Positions 17,061-26,935 are shown, counted from the first letter of the stretch. The stretch is DNA of 64,000 nt from Novosphingobium profundi (GCF_020524485.1 NZ_JAIVLF010000006.1:124001-188000); one strand, 5' to 3'. Numbers and translations: made by a program. The notes: generated from the sequence alone by a model not told the origin.

Positions 17061-17804
17061 GTGTCCAGCGTCCACCACCCTGCGCATCTGCGCCTTGGCG
17101 TGAACATCGATCACGTCGCCACCATCCGCAACGCGCGCGGCGGGCTCCATCCCGATCCGGCCCGCGCCGCGCAGATCGTGGCGCAGGCGGGCGGGGACGG
17201 CATCACCGTGCACCTGCGCGAGGATCGCCGCCACATCGTCGACGGTGACATCCAGCGCGTGCAGGACGCCACCGGCCTGCCGCTCAACCTGGAGATGGCC
17301 GCGACCCAGGAGATGCTGGAGATCGCGCTCAGGCACCGCCCGCACGCGGCCTGCATCGTGCCCGAGCGGCGCGAGGAGCGCACCACCGAGGGCGGGCTCG
17401 ATGCCGCCGGCCTGCACAACCAGCTCGCCCCCATTGTCGGCAAGCTGACCGAGGCGGGCGTGCGCGTCAGCCTCTTCATCGGCCCCGAGCCGCACCAGAT
17501 CGAGGCCGCGATGAAGCTCGGCGCGCCGGTGGTGGAGCTGCACACTGGCGAATACGCCCATGCCACCGGCCCGGACGTGGCAATAGAGCTCAGGCGCATC
17601 GCCGACATGGCCGCGCTCGCCGCCAAGAACGGGATCGAGCCCCACGCCGGCCACGGCCTCACCTACGAGAACGTCCAGCCGATCGCCGCCATCCCCCAGA
17701 TCGCCGAGCTCAACATCGGCCACTACCTCATCGGCGAGGCCATCTTCACAGGGCTCGAAGCCAGCATCGCGAAGATGCGCGCGCTGATGGACGAGGTCCG
17801 GTGA
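17061..17804 (+). CDS. pdxJ: pyridoxine 5'-phosphate synthase
   Basis: 247 aa with a GTG start (AAAGG about 10 bases upstream). It condenses 3-amino-2-oxopropyl phosphate and deoxyxylulose 5-phosphate to pyridoxine 5'-phosphate. Hallmarks are LRLGVNIDHVATIRNARGG at the start, ITVHLREDRRHI, the EMAATQEMLEIA segment, CIVPERREERTTEGGLD, VSLFIGPE, and HAGHGLTYENV followed by ELNIGHYLIGEAI at the end of the TIM barrel. It overlaps the next gene by 4 bp (GTGA). Confidence 0.97.
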   Translation: MSSVHHPAHLRLGVNIDHVATIRNARGGLHPDPARAAQIVAQAGGDGITVHLREDRRHIVDGDIQRVQDATGLPLNLEMAATQEMLEIALRHRPHAACIVPERREERTTEGGLDAAGLHNQLAPIVGKLTEAGVRVSLFIGPEPHQIEAAMKLGAPVVELHTGEYAHATGPDVAIELRRIADMAALAAKNGIEPHAGHGLTYENVQPIAAIPQIAELNIGHYLIGEAIFTGLEASIAKMRALMDEVR

Positions 17805-18067
17805 AACGTGAAGGCGCGGATTTTACGCGCCTCAAACGCCGCATCCGCCTTGTCTGCCTGGGTTTCGTCCCCATAGTCGCCTGCATCACGACGGCACTTG
17901 CCCTCTGGAGCGACTACCGCGCCGGACGGCCGTTCGAGCCGCACCCGATCTTCTCGGGGCTGGGGCTCATCGGCTGGGGCTTTGCCGTCTTCGTGCTCTC
18001 GGGCCCCGCGCTGACCGCGGCCGAGCGCATTCGTGCAGACTGGCGCAACAGGAGAAGGCGCAAGTGA
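17801..18067 (+). CDS. small two-helix membrane protein
   Basis: 88 aa, GTG start overlapping the pdxJ stop. Two hydrophobic helices: about 18-36 ([19 protein letters not shown]) and about 51-68 ([19 protein letters not shown]). Basic ends ([26 protein letters not shown]) suggest both ends are cytoplasmic. It is wedged between pdxJ and acpS with overlaps on both sides, so it is translated as part of the operon. No family recognised; the overlapping GTGA starts argue that it is real. Confidence 0.7.
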   Translation: MKREGADFTRLKRRIRLVCLGFVPIVACITTALALWSDYRAGRPFEPHPIFSGLGLIGWGFAVFVLSGPALTAAERIRADWRNRRRRK

Positions 18068-18486
18068 TCATCGGCCTGGGTTCGGACCTGTGCAACATCG
18101 AGCGCATCGCCAATTCGCTCGAACGCTACGGGGACCGCTTCCTCCACCGCGTCTTCACCGAAAAGGAGCGTGCCAAGGCCGCCCGGCGCCCGCACACCAT
18201 CGCGGGCACGCTGGCCAAGCGTTTCGCCGCCAAGGAAGCCTATTCCAAGGCGGTCGGAACCGGCTTCAAGCAGGGCGTCTTCATGAAGGACATCGGCGTC
18301 GTCAACGCCCCTTCCGGCGCGCCCACGCTGGCCCTGTCGGGCGGCGCGAAGGAGCGGCTTGATGCCATGACCCCTGCCGGGCACGAAGCCGTGGTTCACC
18401 TCACGCTCACCGACGATCACCCATGGGCGCAGGCTTTCGTCGTCATCGAGGCGCGCCCGCTCGCCTCATCCGCCGCTGCCGAGTAG
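18064..18486 (+). CDS. acpS: holo-[acyl-carrier-protein] synthase
   Basis: 140 aa with a GTG start overlapping the previous gene by 4 bp. It transfers 4'-phosphopantetheine from CoA to the serine of acyl carrier protein. The two magnesium/CoA motifs are seen: [14 protein letters not shown] (Asp8) and [18 protein letters not shown] (Glu about 58). The pdxJ-acpS-lepB order is common in proteobacteria. Confidence 0.95.
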   Translation: MIIGLGSDLCNIERIANSLERYGDRFLHRVFTEKERAKAARRPHTIAGTLAKRFAAKEAYSKAVGTGFKQGVFMKDIGVVNAPSGAPTLALSGGAKERLDAMTPAGHEAVVHLTLTDDHPWAQAFVVIEARPLASSAAAE

Positions 18487-18492
18487 AGTTTC

Positions 18493-19425
18493 TTGTCCCA
18501 GACCATGCGCGAACCCTCCGCCCCCTCTTCCGAAAGCTCCACATCCGCCAAGGCCAGGGGCAAGGAAAAGGTCAACTGGCTGCACGAGGTGCGCGGCCTT
18601 GCACTGATGCTGCTGGGGGTGCTGGCGTTCCACTCGTTCGTGGCCAAGCCCTTCTACATTCCCTCGATCTCGATGATGCCAGGCCTCCTGGTGGGGGACC
18701 GGCTGGTCGTCTCCAAATACGCCTATGGCTGGAACTGGTCCTCGATCAGCTTCCACGCCCTGCCGCGCAGCGACTGGCGGATTCTGGGCTCCACGCCCGA
18801 ATACGGCGACATCGTCATCGTCGTGCCCGGCAACCGCACCGAAGACCTCATCAAGCGCGTCGTCGCCCGCCCCGGCGACCGGATCGCGGTGATCGACGGG
18901 CGCATTCGCCTCAACGGCCGCTTCATCCCGCGCGAGGTCGTGCCCGCCACGCAGCTTGACGCCGATCCCGCGCTCCAGTGCGACGGGCAGGAAGTGGGCC
19001 ACTGTTACGACGGCTTCGAAGCCTTCCGCACCCGCCTGCCCTCGGGCCGCGAGGTCTACGAAATGCCGACCTACCGGGAAACCTTGCCCAACGGCGCGAG
19101 TTACAACGTCATCGACTACATGAACCAGCGCCTCGACAACTACCCGGAGACCCTCGTGCCCGAAGGCCACGTCTTCCTGATGGGCGACGACCGTGACCGC
19201 TCGTCCGACAGCCGTGCCCCGTTCGACGACTGGGCCGGAGTGCCCGGTGGCGGCCTCAATGGCCCGGTGCCGCTCTCCGACATCGGCGGGCGCGCCGAGT
19301 TCATCACCTTCTCGCTCGATGGCACCCAGACCTGGAACCCGCTGACCTGGTGGAGCGCGCTGCGCCCCGGCCGCGCCCTCACCAGCCTGCGCCCCGCCCT
19401 CGACGCGAGCAAGGCCGCGCAGTGA
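18493..19425 (+). CDS. lepB: signal peptidase I
   Basis: 310 aa if the TTG at 18493 is used; an ATG at 18505 gives 306 aa and no strong ribosome site separates them. It cleaves signal peptides at the outer face of the inner membrane. One N-terminal membrane helix (ALMLLGVLAFHSFVAKPFYIP) leads into the nucleophile motif PSISMMPGLLVGDRLVVSKYAYG with Ser about 58. The general-base Lys is in LIKRVVARPGDRIAV, and GHVFLMGDDRDRSSDSR is box E. It overlaps the permease gene by 4 bp. Confidence 0.96.
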   Translation: MSQTMREPSAPSSESSTSAKARGKEKVNWLHEVRGLALMLLGVLAFHSFVAKPFYIPSISMMPGLLVGDRLVVSKYAYGWNWSSISFHALPRSDWRILGSTPEYGDIVIVVPGNRTEDLIKRVVARPGDRIAVIDGRIRLNGRFIPREVVPATQLDADPALQCDGQEVGHCYDGFEAFRTRLPSGREVYEMPTYRETLPNGASYNVIDYMNQRLDNYPETLVPEGHVFLMGDDRDRSSDSRAPFDDWAGVPGGGLNGPVPLSDIGGRAEFITFSLDGTQTWNPLTWWSALRPGRALTSLRPALDASKAAQ

Positions 19426-20600
19426 GCCTTGCTGCGGGGGAGCCCCCGCAGCCCCCTCAGGGCGCCGAGGAACCTGCGGCGCCTGCCTCCACCCCCGACA
19501 CGTCCCCACGCGTGCGCCGGGTGGGCCCCACCGACATCGCCGATCCGCTCATCCGCACCGAGGCGCGCAAGGCCTTCGTATGGATCGGCGTGCTTCTGCT
19601 CTTCGCGCTGGCAATCTTCCTTTCGCAATCGCTGCTGGTCATCTTCGGGGGTATCGTCTTCGGCGCGCTGCTCGATGGCGGCGCGCGCCTGATGGGCCGG
19701 GTGGTGCCGCTCGGGCGCACCTGGTGCGTGGCCATCGTGCTCGCCCTTGCCCTGCTGGCGGTGGTGTGGATCGCGCGCTTTGCCGGCAGCCAGATCGCGG
19801 TCCAGGCCGCCGAACTGCCCGCCACGATCGAAGGGCAATACTACCTCGCGCTCGACTGGCTGCGCGGCCACGGGCTCCATGTCACAGCGGTGGACCTGCG
19901 CTCCATGGCGCGTGAGGCGATGGGCGGGATGAGCCAGGTCACGGCGGTAGTCGGCGGCCTCATCGGCGCGGTCACCACGCTCTTCCTGATCCTCGTCCTG
20001 GGCATCTACTTCGCGCTCGAGCCGCGCCTCTACCGCCGCGGTGTGGGCTGGTTCCTGCCGGTCGACCGGCGCGACCATTTCGAGGGCACCGCGCGCGCGA
20101 TGGGGGCGGCGCTGCGCCGCCTGCTGTTTGGCCGCGTCATCGGCATGAGCGTGGAAGGCCTGTTCACCTGGGCCATGCTGGAGGCCTACGGCGTGCCGAT
20201 GGCCGCGCTTCTGGGCATCATCACCGCTCTCCTCGCCTTCCTCCCCAACATCGGCGCACCGATCTCGGGCGCGATCATGATCCTCGTGGGCTTTTCGGGC
20301 GGCATGGAGATGGGGCTCTACACGATGTTCGTGTACCTCATCGTCCACCTCATCGACGGCTACGTGATCGTACCCATGATCGCGCGCAAGACGGTCGACC
20401 TGCCGCCCGCGCTGGTGCTGGCCGCCCAGCTGATCCTGGGCGTCCTGTTCGGTATCCTGGGCCTCGCGCTTGCCGACCCGCTCGTGGCCATGCTCAAGAT
20501 CTGGCTGGAGCGCGAGGCCGCGCGCAACCGCGTGCTGCCCCCCGGAACGCAGGCCCCGCCCGAGGCCGACACCGATCCTGCAGGCGCGCTGCACGCGTAA
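19422..20600 (+). CDS. AI-2E/PerM-family permease
   Basis: 392 aa from a GTG at 19422 that overlaps the lepB stop (GTGA). The first about 45 residues are Pro/Ala-rich and probably disordered. About eight membrane helices follow, with a soluble insertion between helices 3 and 4 (FAGSQIAVQAAELPATIEGQYYLALDWL) typical of the PerM/YdiK family. The conserved C-terminal block GIITALLAFLPNIGAPISG...DGYVIVPMIARKTVDLPPALVL is clear. Members have been linked to signal export or to Na+/H+ exchange; the substrate here is not predictable. Confidence 0.88.
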   Translation: MSLAAGEPPQPPQGAEEPAAPASTPDTSPRVRRVGPTDIADPLIRTEARKAFVWIGVLLLFALAIFLSQSLLVIFGGIVFGALLDGGARLMGRVVPLGRTWCVAIVLALALLAVVWIARFAGSQIAVQAAELPATIEGQYYLALDWLRGHGLHVTAVDLRSMAREAMGGMSQVTAVVGGLIGAVTTLFLILVLGIYFALEPRLYRRGVGWFLPVDRRDHFEGTARAMGAALRRLLFGRVIGMSVEGLFTWAMLEAYGVPMAALLGIITALLAFLPNIGAPISGAIMILVGFSGGMEMGLYTMFVYLIVHLIDGYVIVPMIARKTVDLPPALVLAAQLILGVLFGILGLALADPLVAMLKIWLEREAARNRVLPPGTQAPPEADTDPAGALHA

Positions 20601-20658
20601 GGCCTGCTCTCTCCGGCGAAGCTTGACCGATCCGGCCGAACCGGCAACAGGAGAGAGC

Positions 20659-21822
20659 ATGGCCCGCAAGTTCCTCTATGTCGTCGCCGTGTGCCTCGTG
20701 CTCTTCGTGGCCGCACGCCTCGCCCTCACCTTCTGGTCGGACGAGCTGACCGAGCTCACCTTCGTCCCCTCGGGCGAGTTCGAGACCCGGCCCGCCAAGC
20801 CCGAGGGCGACTGGGACGCGCCCGCGATGTGGGTTGCGCGGCCCGGCCTTCAGAACGATCCCGCGCAGTGGCTGCCCGAAGGGGCGAGTACGGCACCTGT
20901 GGGCTCGGCCCGCGCGGCCATCTTCTTCGTGCATCCCACCAGCTACATGGAGAAGGCGCACTGGAACGCGCCGCTCGACAACGAGGACGCGAACGCGCGC
21001 GCCGCGCTTTTCACGCAGACCATGGCCAGCGCCTTTACCGCGGCCGGCGATGTATGGGCCCCGCGCTACCGCCAGGCCACGATCGGCGCCTTCTTCACCG
21101 CCCGTCCCGAGGCGCAGCAGGCTCTGGACCTTGCCTACGGCGACCTCGAAAGCGCCTTTGCCGTGTTCCTGCGCGAGAACCCGGAAGGCCCCATCGTCCT
21201 TGTCGGCCACAGCCAGGGTGCGCTGCTGCTGCGCCGCCTGCTGCGCGACCACGTGGCGGGCACGCCCGTCGCCGAACGTGTGGCCGCGGCCTACCTGCCC
21301 GGCTGGCCGGTCTCGCTCGACCATGACCTCCCGAAGATGGGCCTGCCCCAGTGCACCAGCGACAACCAGGCGGGCTGCGTGCTCTCCTGGCTCTCGGTCG
21401 CCGATCCGGCCGACACTTCCGCGCTGACGGCAGGCTACCTGCGCCAGACCGGGCTTGACGGGCAGAAGCTCGATGGCAGCCCGTTCCTGTGCACCAACCC
21501 GCTGATCGGCGCGCAGGATGGCGCGGCGGACGCGCGCGCCAACACCGGCACGCTGGTGCCCGACTTTGCCGAAAAGACCGGCACGCTGGTCCCACAGGTC
21601 GTGCCCGCCACCTGCGAGCTCGACAACTTCCTGCACATCGGCGCGCCGCCCAAGCTGGAACTGGGCGACTACGTGCTGCCGGGCAATAACTACCACGTCT
21701 ACGACATCCTGCTGTTCTGGGAGAACCTGCGCGCCGATGCCCGCAAGCGGCTGACCGCCTGGCTTGCCGCGCAGGACCAAGCGCCCGAGGAAAGCGCCCC
21801 CAAGGTGAAGGCCGTCCGCTGA
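20659..21822 (+). CDS. DUF3089 alpha/beta-hydrolase-like protein
   Basis: 387 aa; AGGAGAGAG lies directly before the ATG. The N-terminus is a hydrophobic anchor ([19 protein letters not shown]), so the enzyme is probably periplasmic and membrane-tethered. It contains [21 protein letters not shown] and a nucleophile elbow [12 protein letters not shown], the Ser-hydrolase signature of the DUF3089 family. The C-terminal [16 protein letters not shown] supplies the likely catalytic His. Substrate unknown. It overlaps ruvX by one base (TGATG). Confidence 0.85.
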   Translation: MARKFLYVVAVCLVLFVAARLALTFWSDELTELTFVPSGEFETRPAKPEGDWDAPAMWVARPGLQNDPAQWLPEGASTAPVGSARAAIFFVHPTSYMEKAHWNAPLDNEDANARAALFTQTMASAFTAAGDVWAPRYRQATIGAFFTARPEAQQALDLAYGDLESAFAVFLRENPEGPIVLVGHSQGALLLRRLLRDHVAGTPVAERVAAAYLPGWPVSLDHDLPKMGLPQCTSDNQAGCVLSWLSVADPADTSALTAGYLRQTGLDGQKLDGSPFLCTNPLIGAQDGAADARANTGTLVPDFAEKTGTLVPQVVPATCELDNFLHIGAPPKLELGDYVLPGNNYHVYDILLFWENLRADARKRLTAWLAAQDQAPEESAPKVKAVR

Positions 21823-22295
21823 TGAGCACTGTCACCACCAGCGCGCTCGACTTTCGCGATGCCCTGCCCAACGCAGGCGCGCTCCTCGGCCTTGACCTCG
21901 GCACCCAGACCATCGGCACCGCCTTCTGCGATGCGGGCTGGCGCTTCGCCTCGCCCGGAAAGACGCTGAAGCGCGGCAAGTTCGGCGCCGACAAGGCCGC
22001 GCTCGCCGCCCTTGTCGCGGAGCGTTCGATCACCGGCATCGTCATCGGCCTGCCACTCAACATGGATGGCTCGGAGGGCCCGCGCTCGCAGTCGAGCCGC
22101 GCCTACGCGCGCAACCTCGCCGCGCTGGGCCTGCCCATCCTGCTGTGGGACGAACGCTGGTCGACCATGGGCGCCGAACGCGGCCTTCTGGACCAGGACA
22201 TGAGCCGCGCCAAGCGCAAGGAGCGCATCGACAGCGCGGCCGCCGCCGTCATCCTGCAGGGCGCCATCGACGGGCTGGCCGGGGGCATGTTCTGA
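21822..22295 (+). CDS. ruvX: Holliday junction resolvase-like YqgF/RuvX
   Basis: 157 aa. An RNase H-fold protein that in E. coli acts in 16S rRNA 5'-end maturation and has also been proposed as a Holliday-junction resolvase. Seen: [20 protein letters not shown] with the first catalytic Asp, [35 protein letters not shown] with the Asp-Glu pair, and the late [15 protein letters not shown]sp. Translationally coupled to the DUF3089 gene. Confidence 0.94.
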   Translation: MSTVTTSALDFRDALPNAGALLGLDLGTQTIGTAFCDAGWRFASPGKTLKRGKFGADKAALAALVAERSITGIVIGLPLNMDGSEGPRSQSSRAYARNLAALGLPILLWDERWSTMGAERGLLDQDMSRAKRKERIDSAAAAVILQGAIDGLAGGMF

Positions 22296-22409
22296 GCCCC
22301 CTCCCACGCATCGGATATTAACACTTTCGGCCCACATTCCCCCCTTCGTTCCGGAAACAGTCAGGAACGCGCCGCTAGGCGTCGGTGTCACCAACACAGG
22401 GGTTGCAAG

Positions 22410-22961
22410 ATGGGTTTGGGCATACTCGCCGCCGCAGCCGTGGCGGTATCGGGCAATGGCTCCGTGGCGGTCGGGGCTCCGGACAGGACCGACTTTGCGG
22501 ATACCGTCCTTGCCATCCACAACCAGGAACGCGCCGCCGTCGGCGCCGCGCCGCTGCGCTGGAGCCCCAGGCTCGCCCGCGACGCGCAAGGCTGGGCGCA
22601 GCGGCTCGCGGCCACCGGCACCTTCAGCCACGACACATCCAACCACGACACGGGCGAGAACCTGTGGATGGGCACACGCGGGGCCTATCGGGTCCAGGAC
22701 ATGGTCTCGGGCTGGGCCCGCGAGAAGACCGCGCTGCGCGCCCGGACCTCCTGGCAGGCCAACTTCCCGCGCGTGGGCCACTACACGCAAATGATCTGGG
22801 CACGCACGAGCGCGGTCGGCTGCGCCCTCGCCCAGAGCGCCCACCACGAATACCTCGTGTGCCGCTACGATCCCCCGGGCAACGTCTGGAACGAAAGCCC
22901 CTACACCACGGCGGAGCTGGCTTCGAACCGGCGTTTCGCCAGATCGCGCGCGCGCGAGTAG
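22410..22961 (+). CDS. CAP-domain (SCP/PR-1-like) protein
   Basis: 183 aa. A short hydrophobic N-terminus (GLGILAAAAVAVSGNGSVAVG) may be a signal peptide. The CAP domain fills the rest: FADTVLAIHNQERAAVGAAPLRWSPRLARDAQGWA, then FSHDTSNHDTGENLWMG with the His/Glu pair, GHYTQMIWARTSAVGCA and YLVCRYDPPGNVWNESPY. These are CAP motifs 1-4. Bacterial CAP proteins are usually secreted and of unclear activity. It is followed 16 bp later by a 113-bp palindromic element. Confidence 0.88.
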   Translation: MGLGILAAAAVAVSGNGSVAVGAPDRTDFADTVLAIHNQERAAVGAAPLRWSPRLARDAQGWAQRLAATGTFSHDTSNHDTGENLWMGTRGAYRVQDMVSGWAREKTALRARTSWQANFPRVGHYTQMIWARTSAVGCALAQSAHHEYLVCRYDPPGNVWNESPYTTAELASNRRFARSRARE

Positions 22962-22977
22962 AAGGAAGAATATTTAT

Positions 22978-23090
22978 CCGAGGGCCATCGCCCTCGGGCT
23001 CCCCAAACTGTCCAGCTCACCTTCCGCGCGCCACGTAGCTTGTGAAAGGTGAGGTCGCCCGTTTTGGGGTCAAGGGGCGATGGCCCCTTG
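22978..23090 (+). repeat. composite palindromic intergenic element, copy 3 (113 bp)
   Basis: Left hairpin CCGAGGGC-CATC-GCCCTCGG (22978-22997), right hairpin CAAGGGGC-GATG-GCCCCTTG (23071-23090). Inside, CTCACCTT pairs with AAGGTGAG and CCCCAAAC with GTTTTGGGG, so the whole unit can fold on itself. It exactly fills the gap between two convergent stop codons (16 bp and 15 bp away). Confidence 0.92.
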
Positions 23091-23105
23091 GAAAATCGCC
23101 TTCTT

Positions 23106-23900
23106 CTAACCCTTTGGCGCCCGCATCACCACAGTCAGCCCCGCATCGGCCTCTACCGCAGCGCCGTTCTCGATCCCCTGGCGCACCGCGTCCGCCCGCG
23201 CCCGCACCAGCAGGCTCTCCGGAATACCCGGCTCGCACGCCAAGGTGTCGGCCTCGCCGATGAGGCGGGCCTGGCGCAGGGTCAGGTCGTCCGGGTCGAG
23301 ACTGGTAAGCGCGATCTCGAACAGGCCCCGCGCCTGCTCCTGGACGGTGCCCGAAAGCCAGTCGGCGACCTTGTCCGCGCTGTCCTCGCGCAAGGGGTCG
23401 AGCGGACCTCCTGCGGTCAGCGCAGCATCAATGGCCCGGCGCCGGTCGGCCGCACTCGGCCAGCGGCTACGCAACGCTCCGCGCGCATCGCGCAAGGCGG
23501 CGGCGAGTTTGCCGAGCGACTGCGGGAGCAGCGTTTCAAGGCGCAGGCGCAGGTGTTTGGCGAGCCCGGCCGAGGCCCCGCCGGTCCCGAAGGCCACGAG
23601 GACCGGCGTACGGTCGAGGATCGAGGGGACGGTGAAATCGCACAGCGAAGGCCGGTCGGTGACGTTGACAAGCAGGCCCGCCCCGCGCGCGCGGCGGGCA
23701 TCGCGCGTGGCAAGCTCTTCCTCCTCGTGCGCGATGAAGGCAAGCCGCGCGCCGCGCAGCAGCCCTTCGCGAAAATCGTCGATCACGAGGCCGCCCGCGC
23801 GCTCGACAAGGCGGCGCTTGGCCAAAGCGGCCTCGCCGCGCCCGAGAACGAGGACGGGCCGGTCCCGGACGGCGTGGAAAAGCGGCAGATTGTCGATCAT
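23106..23900 (-). CDS. siroheme synthase N-terminal-type protein (precorrin-2 dehydrogenase/ferrochelatase)
   Basis: 264 aa. It corresponds to the CysG-B half only: NLPLFHAVRDRPVLVLGRGEAALAKRRLVERAG is the NAD-binding Rossmann motif, followed by LVNVTDRPSLCDFTVPSIL and VLVAFGTGGASAGLAKHLR, all typical of Met8/CysG N-terminal domains. It oxidises precorrin-2 to sirohydrochlorin and can insert iron to give siroheme for sulfite or nitrite reductases. The methyltransferase half of CysG is not fused and must be elsewhere. 35 bp separate it from the end of lysA. Confidence 0.9.
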   Translation of the reverse strand: MIDNLPLFHAVRDRPVLVLGRGEAALAKRRLVERAGGLVIDDFREGLLRGARLAFIAHEEEELATRDARRARGAGLLVNVTDRPSLCDFTVPSILDRTPVLVAFGTGGASAGLAKHLRLRLETLLPQSLGKLAAALRDARGALRSRWPSAADRRRAIDAALTAGGPLDPLREDSADKVADWLSGTVQEQARGLFEIALTSLDPDDLTLRQARLIGEADTLACEPGIPESLLVRARADAVRQGIENGAAVEADAGLTVVMRAPKG

Positions 23901-23935
23901 CGCCGCTCCTTACCAAGCCTGCGCGTGGGCCTCAA

Positions 23936-25195
23936 TCAGGCGAGGAAGTCCGGTACGCTTTCGGCCGCGAGGATCGTCTCGGGCTCGATGCGCCCCGCGA
24001 CGAGCGCCCAACTGTCACCATCGACCATGACCTCGGGCACCAGCGCGCGGCTGTTGTAGGTGTTGGCCATCGTCGCACCATAGGCACCCGCGGTGCGAAA
24101 GACGACGAGATCGCCTGCCTTCACCACGTCGACCTCGCGGTTCTTGGCAAAGGTGTCCGAACTTTCGCAGATCGGGCCCACGACATTGGCCGTGAAGGTT
24201 TCCCCCGTGGGCTTGACCGCCGCGAAGTCGTGCCAGGCATCGTACATCGCCGGACGGGCAAGGTCGTTCATCGCGGCATCAACGACGATCCAGGGCGCGG
24301 AAGTCCCCTCCTTGACGCGGATCACCTCGGAGACGAGCACGCCCGCATTGCCCGAGATCACGCGGCCCGGCTCGAACATGACGGTGACGTCCCAGCCCCT
24401 GGTCACCTCGACCACCATCGCGCCATAGTCGGCGGGCGTGGGCAGGCTCTCGTTGCCCTTGTAGGGGACGCCCAGACCACCGCCCAGATCCATGTGGGTG
24501 ACCGAGAGGCCCTGCGCGCGCAGTTCCTCCATCAGCGCGCCCATCTTCACGAAGGCCTGGCGCGAGGGTTCGAGGTCGCTGATCTGGCTGCCGATGTGGA
24601 CGGCCAGCCCGCGCATGTCGAGGCCTTCGAGCGCGGAGAGCCGCGCGTAGATCCCGGCGGCGCGGTCATAGGAGACGCCGAACTTGTTCTCGGCCTTGCC
24701 GGTCGAGATCTTCTCGTGGGTGCGCGCATCGACGTCCGGGTTGACGCGCAGCGCGCAGGTCGCCGTGGCGCCAAGTTCGGAGGCGATGGCCGCCAGTTCG
24801 ACGCCCTCTTCCTCGCTTTCGAGGTTGAACTGGCCGATCCCGGCCTTCACCGCGGCCGTCAGCTCGCGCTTCGACTTGCCGACGCCCGAAAAGACGATGT
24901 CCTCGGCGGGCATTCCAGCGGCCAGCGCACGGTTCATCTCGCCTTCGGAGACCACGTCCGCGCCATAGCCTTCCTTCGACAGCAGGCGCAGCACGGCAAG
25001 GTTCGGGTTCGACTTCACTGCGAAGGCGATGTGGACGCTCGGCAGGCCCGAGAGCGCCTCGCGAAAGACGCGGGCGTGGCGCTCGAAGGTGGCGCGCGAG
25101 TAGACGTAGACGGGGGTGCCGACGTTGCGGGCTATGTCGGCCAGCGGCACCTGCTCGGCGCAAAGCTCGCCGTCGATCAGCTGAAAATGGTCCAT
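23936..25195 (-). CDS. lysA: diaminopimelate decarboxylase
   Basis: 419 aa from the ATG at 25193-25195 (the upstream in-frame extension has no homology features). A PLP fold-type III enzyme that makes lysine from meso-diaminopimelate. Seen: VGTPVYVYSRATFERHARVF, then IAFAVKSNPNLAVLRLLSKEGYGADVVSEGE with the PLP-lysine, VHIGSQISDLEP, MDLGGGLGVPYKG, and GPICESSDTFAKNRE with the active-site Cys/Glu. It is downstream of argH and the small lipoprotein gene. Confidence 0.97.
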   Translation of the reverse strand: MDHFQLIDGELCAEQVPLADIARNVGTPVYVYSRATFERHARVFREALSGLPSVHIAFAVKSNPNLAVLRLLSKEGYGADVVSEGEMNRALAAGMPAEDIVFSGVGKSKRELTAAVKAGIGQFNLESEEEGVELAAIASELGATATCALRVNPDVDARTHEKISTGKAENKFGVSYDRAAGIYARLSALEGLDMRGLAVHIGSQISDLEPSRQAFVKMGALMEELRAQGLSVTHMDLGGGLGVPYKGNESLPTPADYGAMVVEVTRGWDVTVMFEPGRVISGNAGVLVSEVIRVKEGTSAPWIVVDAAMNDLARPAMYDAWHDFAAVKPTGETFTANVVGPICESSDTFAKNREVDVVKAGDLVVFRTAGAYGATMANTYNSRALVPEVMVDGDSWALVAGRIEPETILAAESVPDFLA

Positions 25196-25262
25196 GATGT
25201 TCCTGTCGGAGAATTCGGTGTGGGCCCGCCGCCGTGGCGGGCCGCTGCATTGGAAGGCGGGA

Positions 25263-25520
25263 TTACTGCGGATCGACCGCGCGCTCGGGCGGGGGGAGAT
25301 CGAAAGGATCGTCCTCCCGTTCCTCCGAGCGCGTGCGCAGCTCGACGCTGCGTTTGGGAATGGCGATGGTCGGGTGGGTGAGCAGTTCGCCCGGCCCCGG
25401 TTTCTGCTCGCGGCCATAGGGCGCGGGCGGCAGGCTGCCGCCTTCCTTGACCGCGAGATCCGCGCGCTGCCCGCAGGCCGCCAGCGCCGCCAGGACCAGA
25501 AGAGCCGCTACCTTGCGCAT
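25263..25520 (-). CDS. small lipoprotein, LptM-like by position and form
   Basis: 85 aa starting MRKVAALLVLAALAACGQ. Lipobox LAAC, so lipidation at Cys17 is expected. The mature part is short, Pro-rich and disordered (GGSLPPAPYGREQKPGPGELL). A tiny lipoprotein directly upstream of lysA is also the arrangement of LptM (YifL) in E. coli, where it helps mature the LPS translocon LptDE. Assigning that role here is an inference from size, lipobox and neighbours. It is 22 bp from argH and 67 bp from lysA. Confidence 0.65.
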   Translation of the reverse strand: MRKVAALLVLAALAACGQRADLAVKEGGSLPPAPYGREQKPGPGELLTHPTIAIPKRSVELRTRSEEREDDPFDLPPPERAVDPQ

Positions 25521-25542
25521 TCCCGTGTCTCCTCGCCTGCCC

Positions 25543-26916
25543 TCAGGCCATGCCGAGCGCGGCGCGGGCCTCGGCCACACGCGCGCGCACCTGGTCGGGC
25601 GCGGTGCCCCCGTGCGACATGCGCGCGGCGACCGACGCCTCGACCGAGAGCGCCTTGAATACGCGCTCGTCAATGCGGCTGTCGATCTCTTTCAGATCTT
25701 CAAGCGGCAGCTGGTCGAGCGCGACGCCGCGCCCTTCGGCCAGCTTCACCGCCGCGCCGGTGATGTGGTGCGCCTCGCGGAAGGGAATGTCGCCCTCGCG
25801 CACCAGCCAATCGGCAAGATCGGTCGCGGTGGCAAAGCCCATCTCGGCGGCCTGACGCATGCGCTCGGTCTTGAAATCGCTGTCCGCGACCATGCCGGTC
25901 ATCGCCGCAATCGAAAGCGCGAGCAGGCCGTGCGCCTCGAAGACAGGCGGCTTGTCGTCCTGCATGTCCTTGGAATAGGCAAGCGGCAGGCCCTTCATGG
26001 TCATCATCAGGCCGGTGAGGCAGCCCGCGATACGGCCCGCATGGCCGCGCACCAGTTCGGCGGCGTCCGGGTTCTTCTTCTGCGGCATGATCGAGCTGCC
26101 GGTCGAAAGCGAATCGGCCATGCGCACGAAGCCGAAGGGCTGGCTCGCCCAGATGATGAACTCTTCGGCCAGGCGCGAGAGGTGCAGCGAGCACTGGGCT
26201 GCGGCCATCAGGTAGTCGAGCGCGAAATCGCGGTCCGAGACGGTGTCGAGGCTGTTCGCGGTCGGCCCGTCGAAGCCCAGCGCCTTTGCGGTCATCTCAC
26301 GGTCGATGGGAAAGCCCGTACCCGCCAGCGCCGCGCTGCCGAGCGGCGAGCGGTTCATGCGCGTGCGGTTGTCGGCCAGACGCGAACGGTCGCGCGCGAT
26401 CATCTCGTAGTAGGCCATCAGGTGATGGCCGAGCGTCACGGGCTGCGCGGTCTGGAGGTGGGTGAAGCCAGGCATGATCGAGGCCGCGTGGGCATCGGCC
26501 TGCGCAACCAGCGCCTTCTGCAGTGCCTCAAGCCCTGCATCGACCTCGTCAATCGCCTCGCGCACCCAGAGCTTGAAGTCGGTCGCGACCTGGTCGTTGC
26601 GGCTGCGCGCGGTGTGGAGGCGCCCCGCGACCGGACCGATCAGCTCAGCCAGGCGCGATTCGGTCGTCATGTGGATGTCTTCGAGGTCCCAGTTTTCCGG
26701 AACGCCGTTCGCTTCGTACTCGGCGGCGACCTTGTCGAGGCCCTCGGTGATGGTCTTCGCATCATCCGCGGTCACGATGCCCTGCGTGCCCAGCATCGCG
26801 ACGTGCGCCTTGCTTGCCGCGATGTCCTGACGCCACAGTGCCTTGTCGAAGGGAATCGACGCGTTTATCTCGCGCATGATCGCCGACGGTCCTTCTGCGA
26901 ACCGTCCGCCCCACAT
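25543..26916 (-). CDS. argH: argininosuccinate lyase
   Basis: 457 aa from the ATG at 26914-26916, which begins [18 protein letters not shown], the family's usual opening. An upstream TTG at 26947-26949 would add 11 residues. It splits argininosuccinate into arginine and fumarate. The superfamily signature [19 protein letters not shown] is near residue 275, with [18 protein letters not shown] and [16 protein letters not shown] also intact. The start codon is only 19 bp from the divergent start of the TlpA-like gene. Confidence 0.97.
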   Translation of the reverse strand: MWGGRFAEGPSAIMREINASIPFDKALWRQDIAASKAHVAMLGTQGIVTADDAKTITEGLDKVAAEYEANGVPENWDLEDIHMTTESRLAELIGPVAGRLHTARSRNDQVATDFKLWVREAIDEVDAGLEALQKALVAQADAHAASIMPGFTHLQTAQPVTLGHHLMAYYEMIARDRSRLADNRTRMNRSPLGSAALAGTGFPIDREMTAKALGFDGPTANSLDTVSDRDFALDYLMAAAQCSLHLSRLAEEFIIWASQPFGFVRMADSLSTGSSIMPQKKNPDAAELVRGHAGRIAGCLTGLMMTMKGLPLAYSKDMQDDKPPVFEAHGLLALSIAAMTGMVADSDFKTERMRQAAEMGFATATDLADWLVREGDIPFREAHHITGAAVKLAEGRGVALDQLPLEDLKEIDSRIDERVFKALSVEASVAARMSHGGTAPDQVRARVAEARAALGMA

Positions 26917-26935
26917 CTGGTTGGAGCCCCCGCCC

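Noticed and set aside
22978..23090. Reading the palindromic elements as ordinary rho-independent terminators
   Set aside because: There is no U-tract after either hairpin, the unit is 113 bp with conserved inner arms, and one copy sits in front of surf1. They may still slow or end transcription, but that is not the whole explanation.
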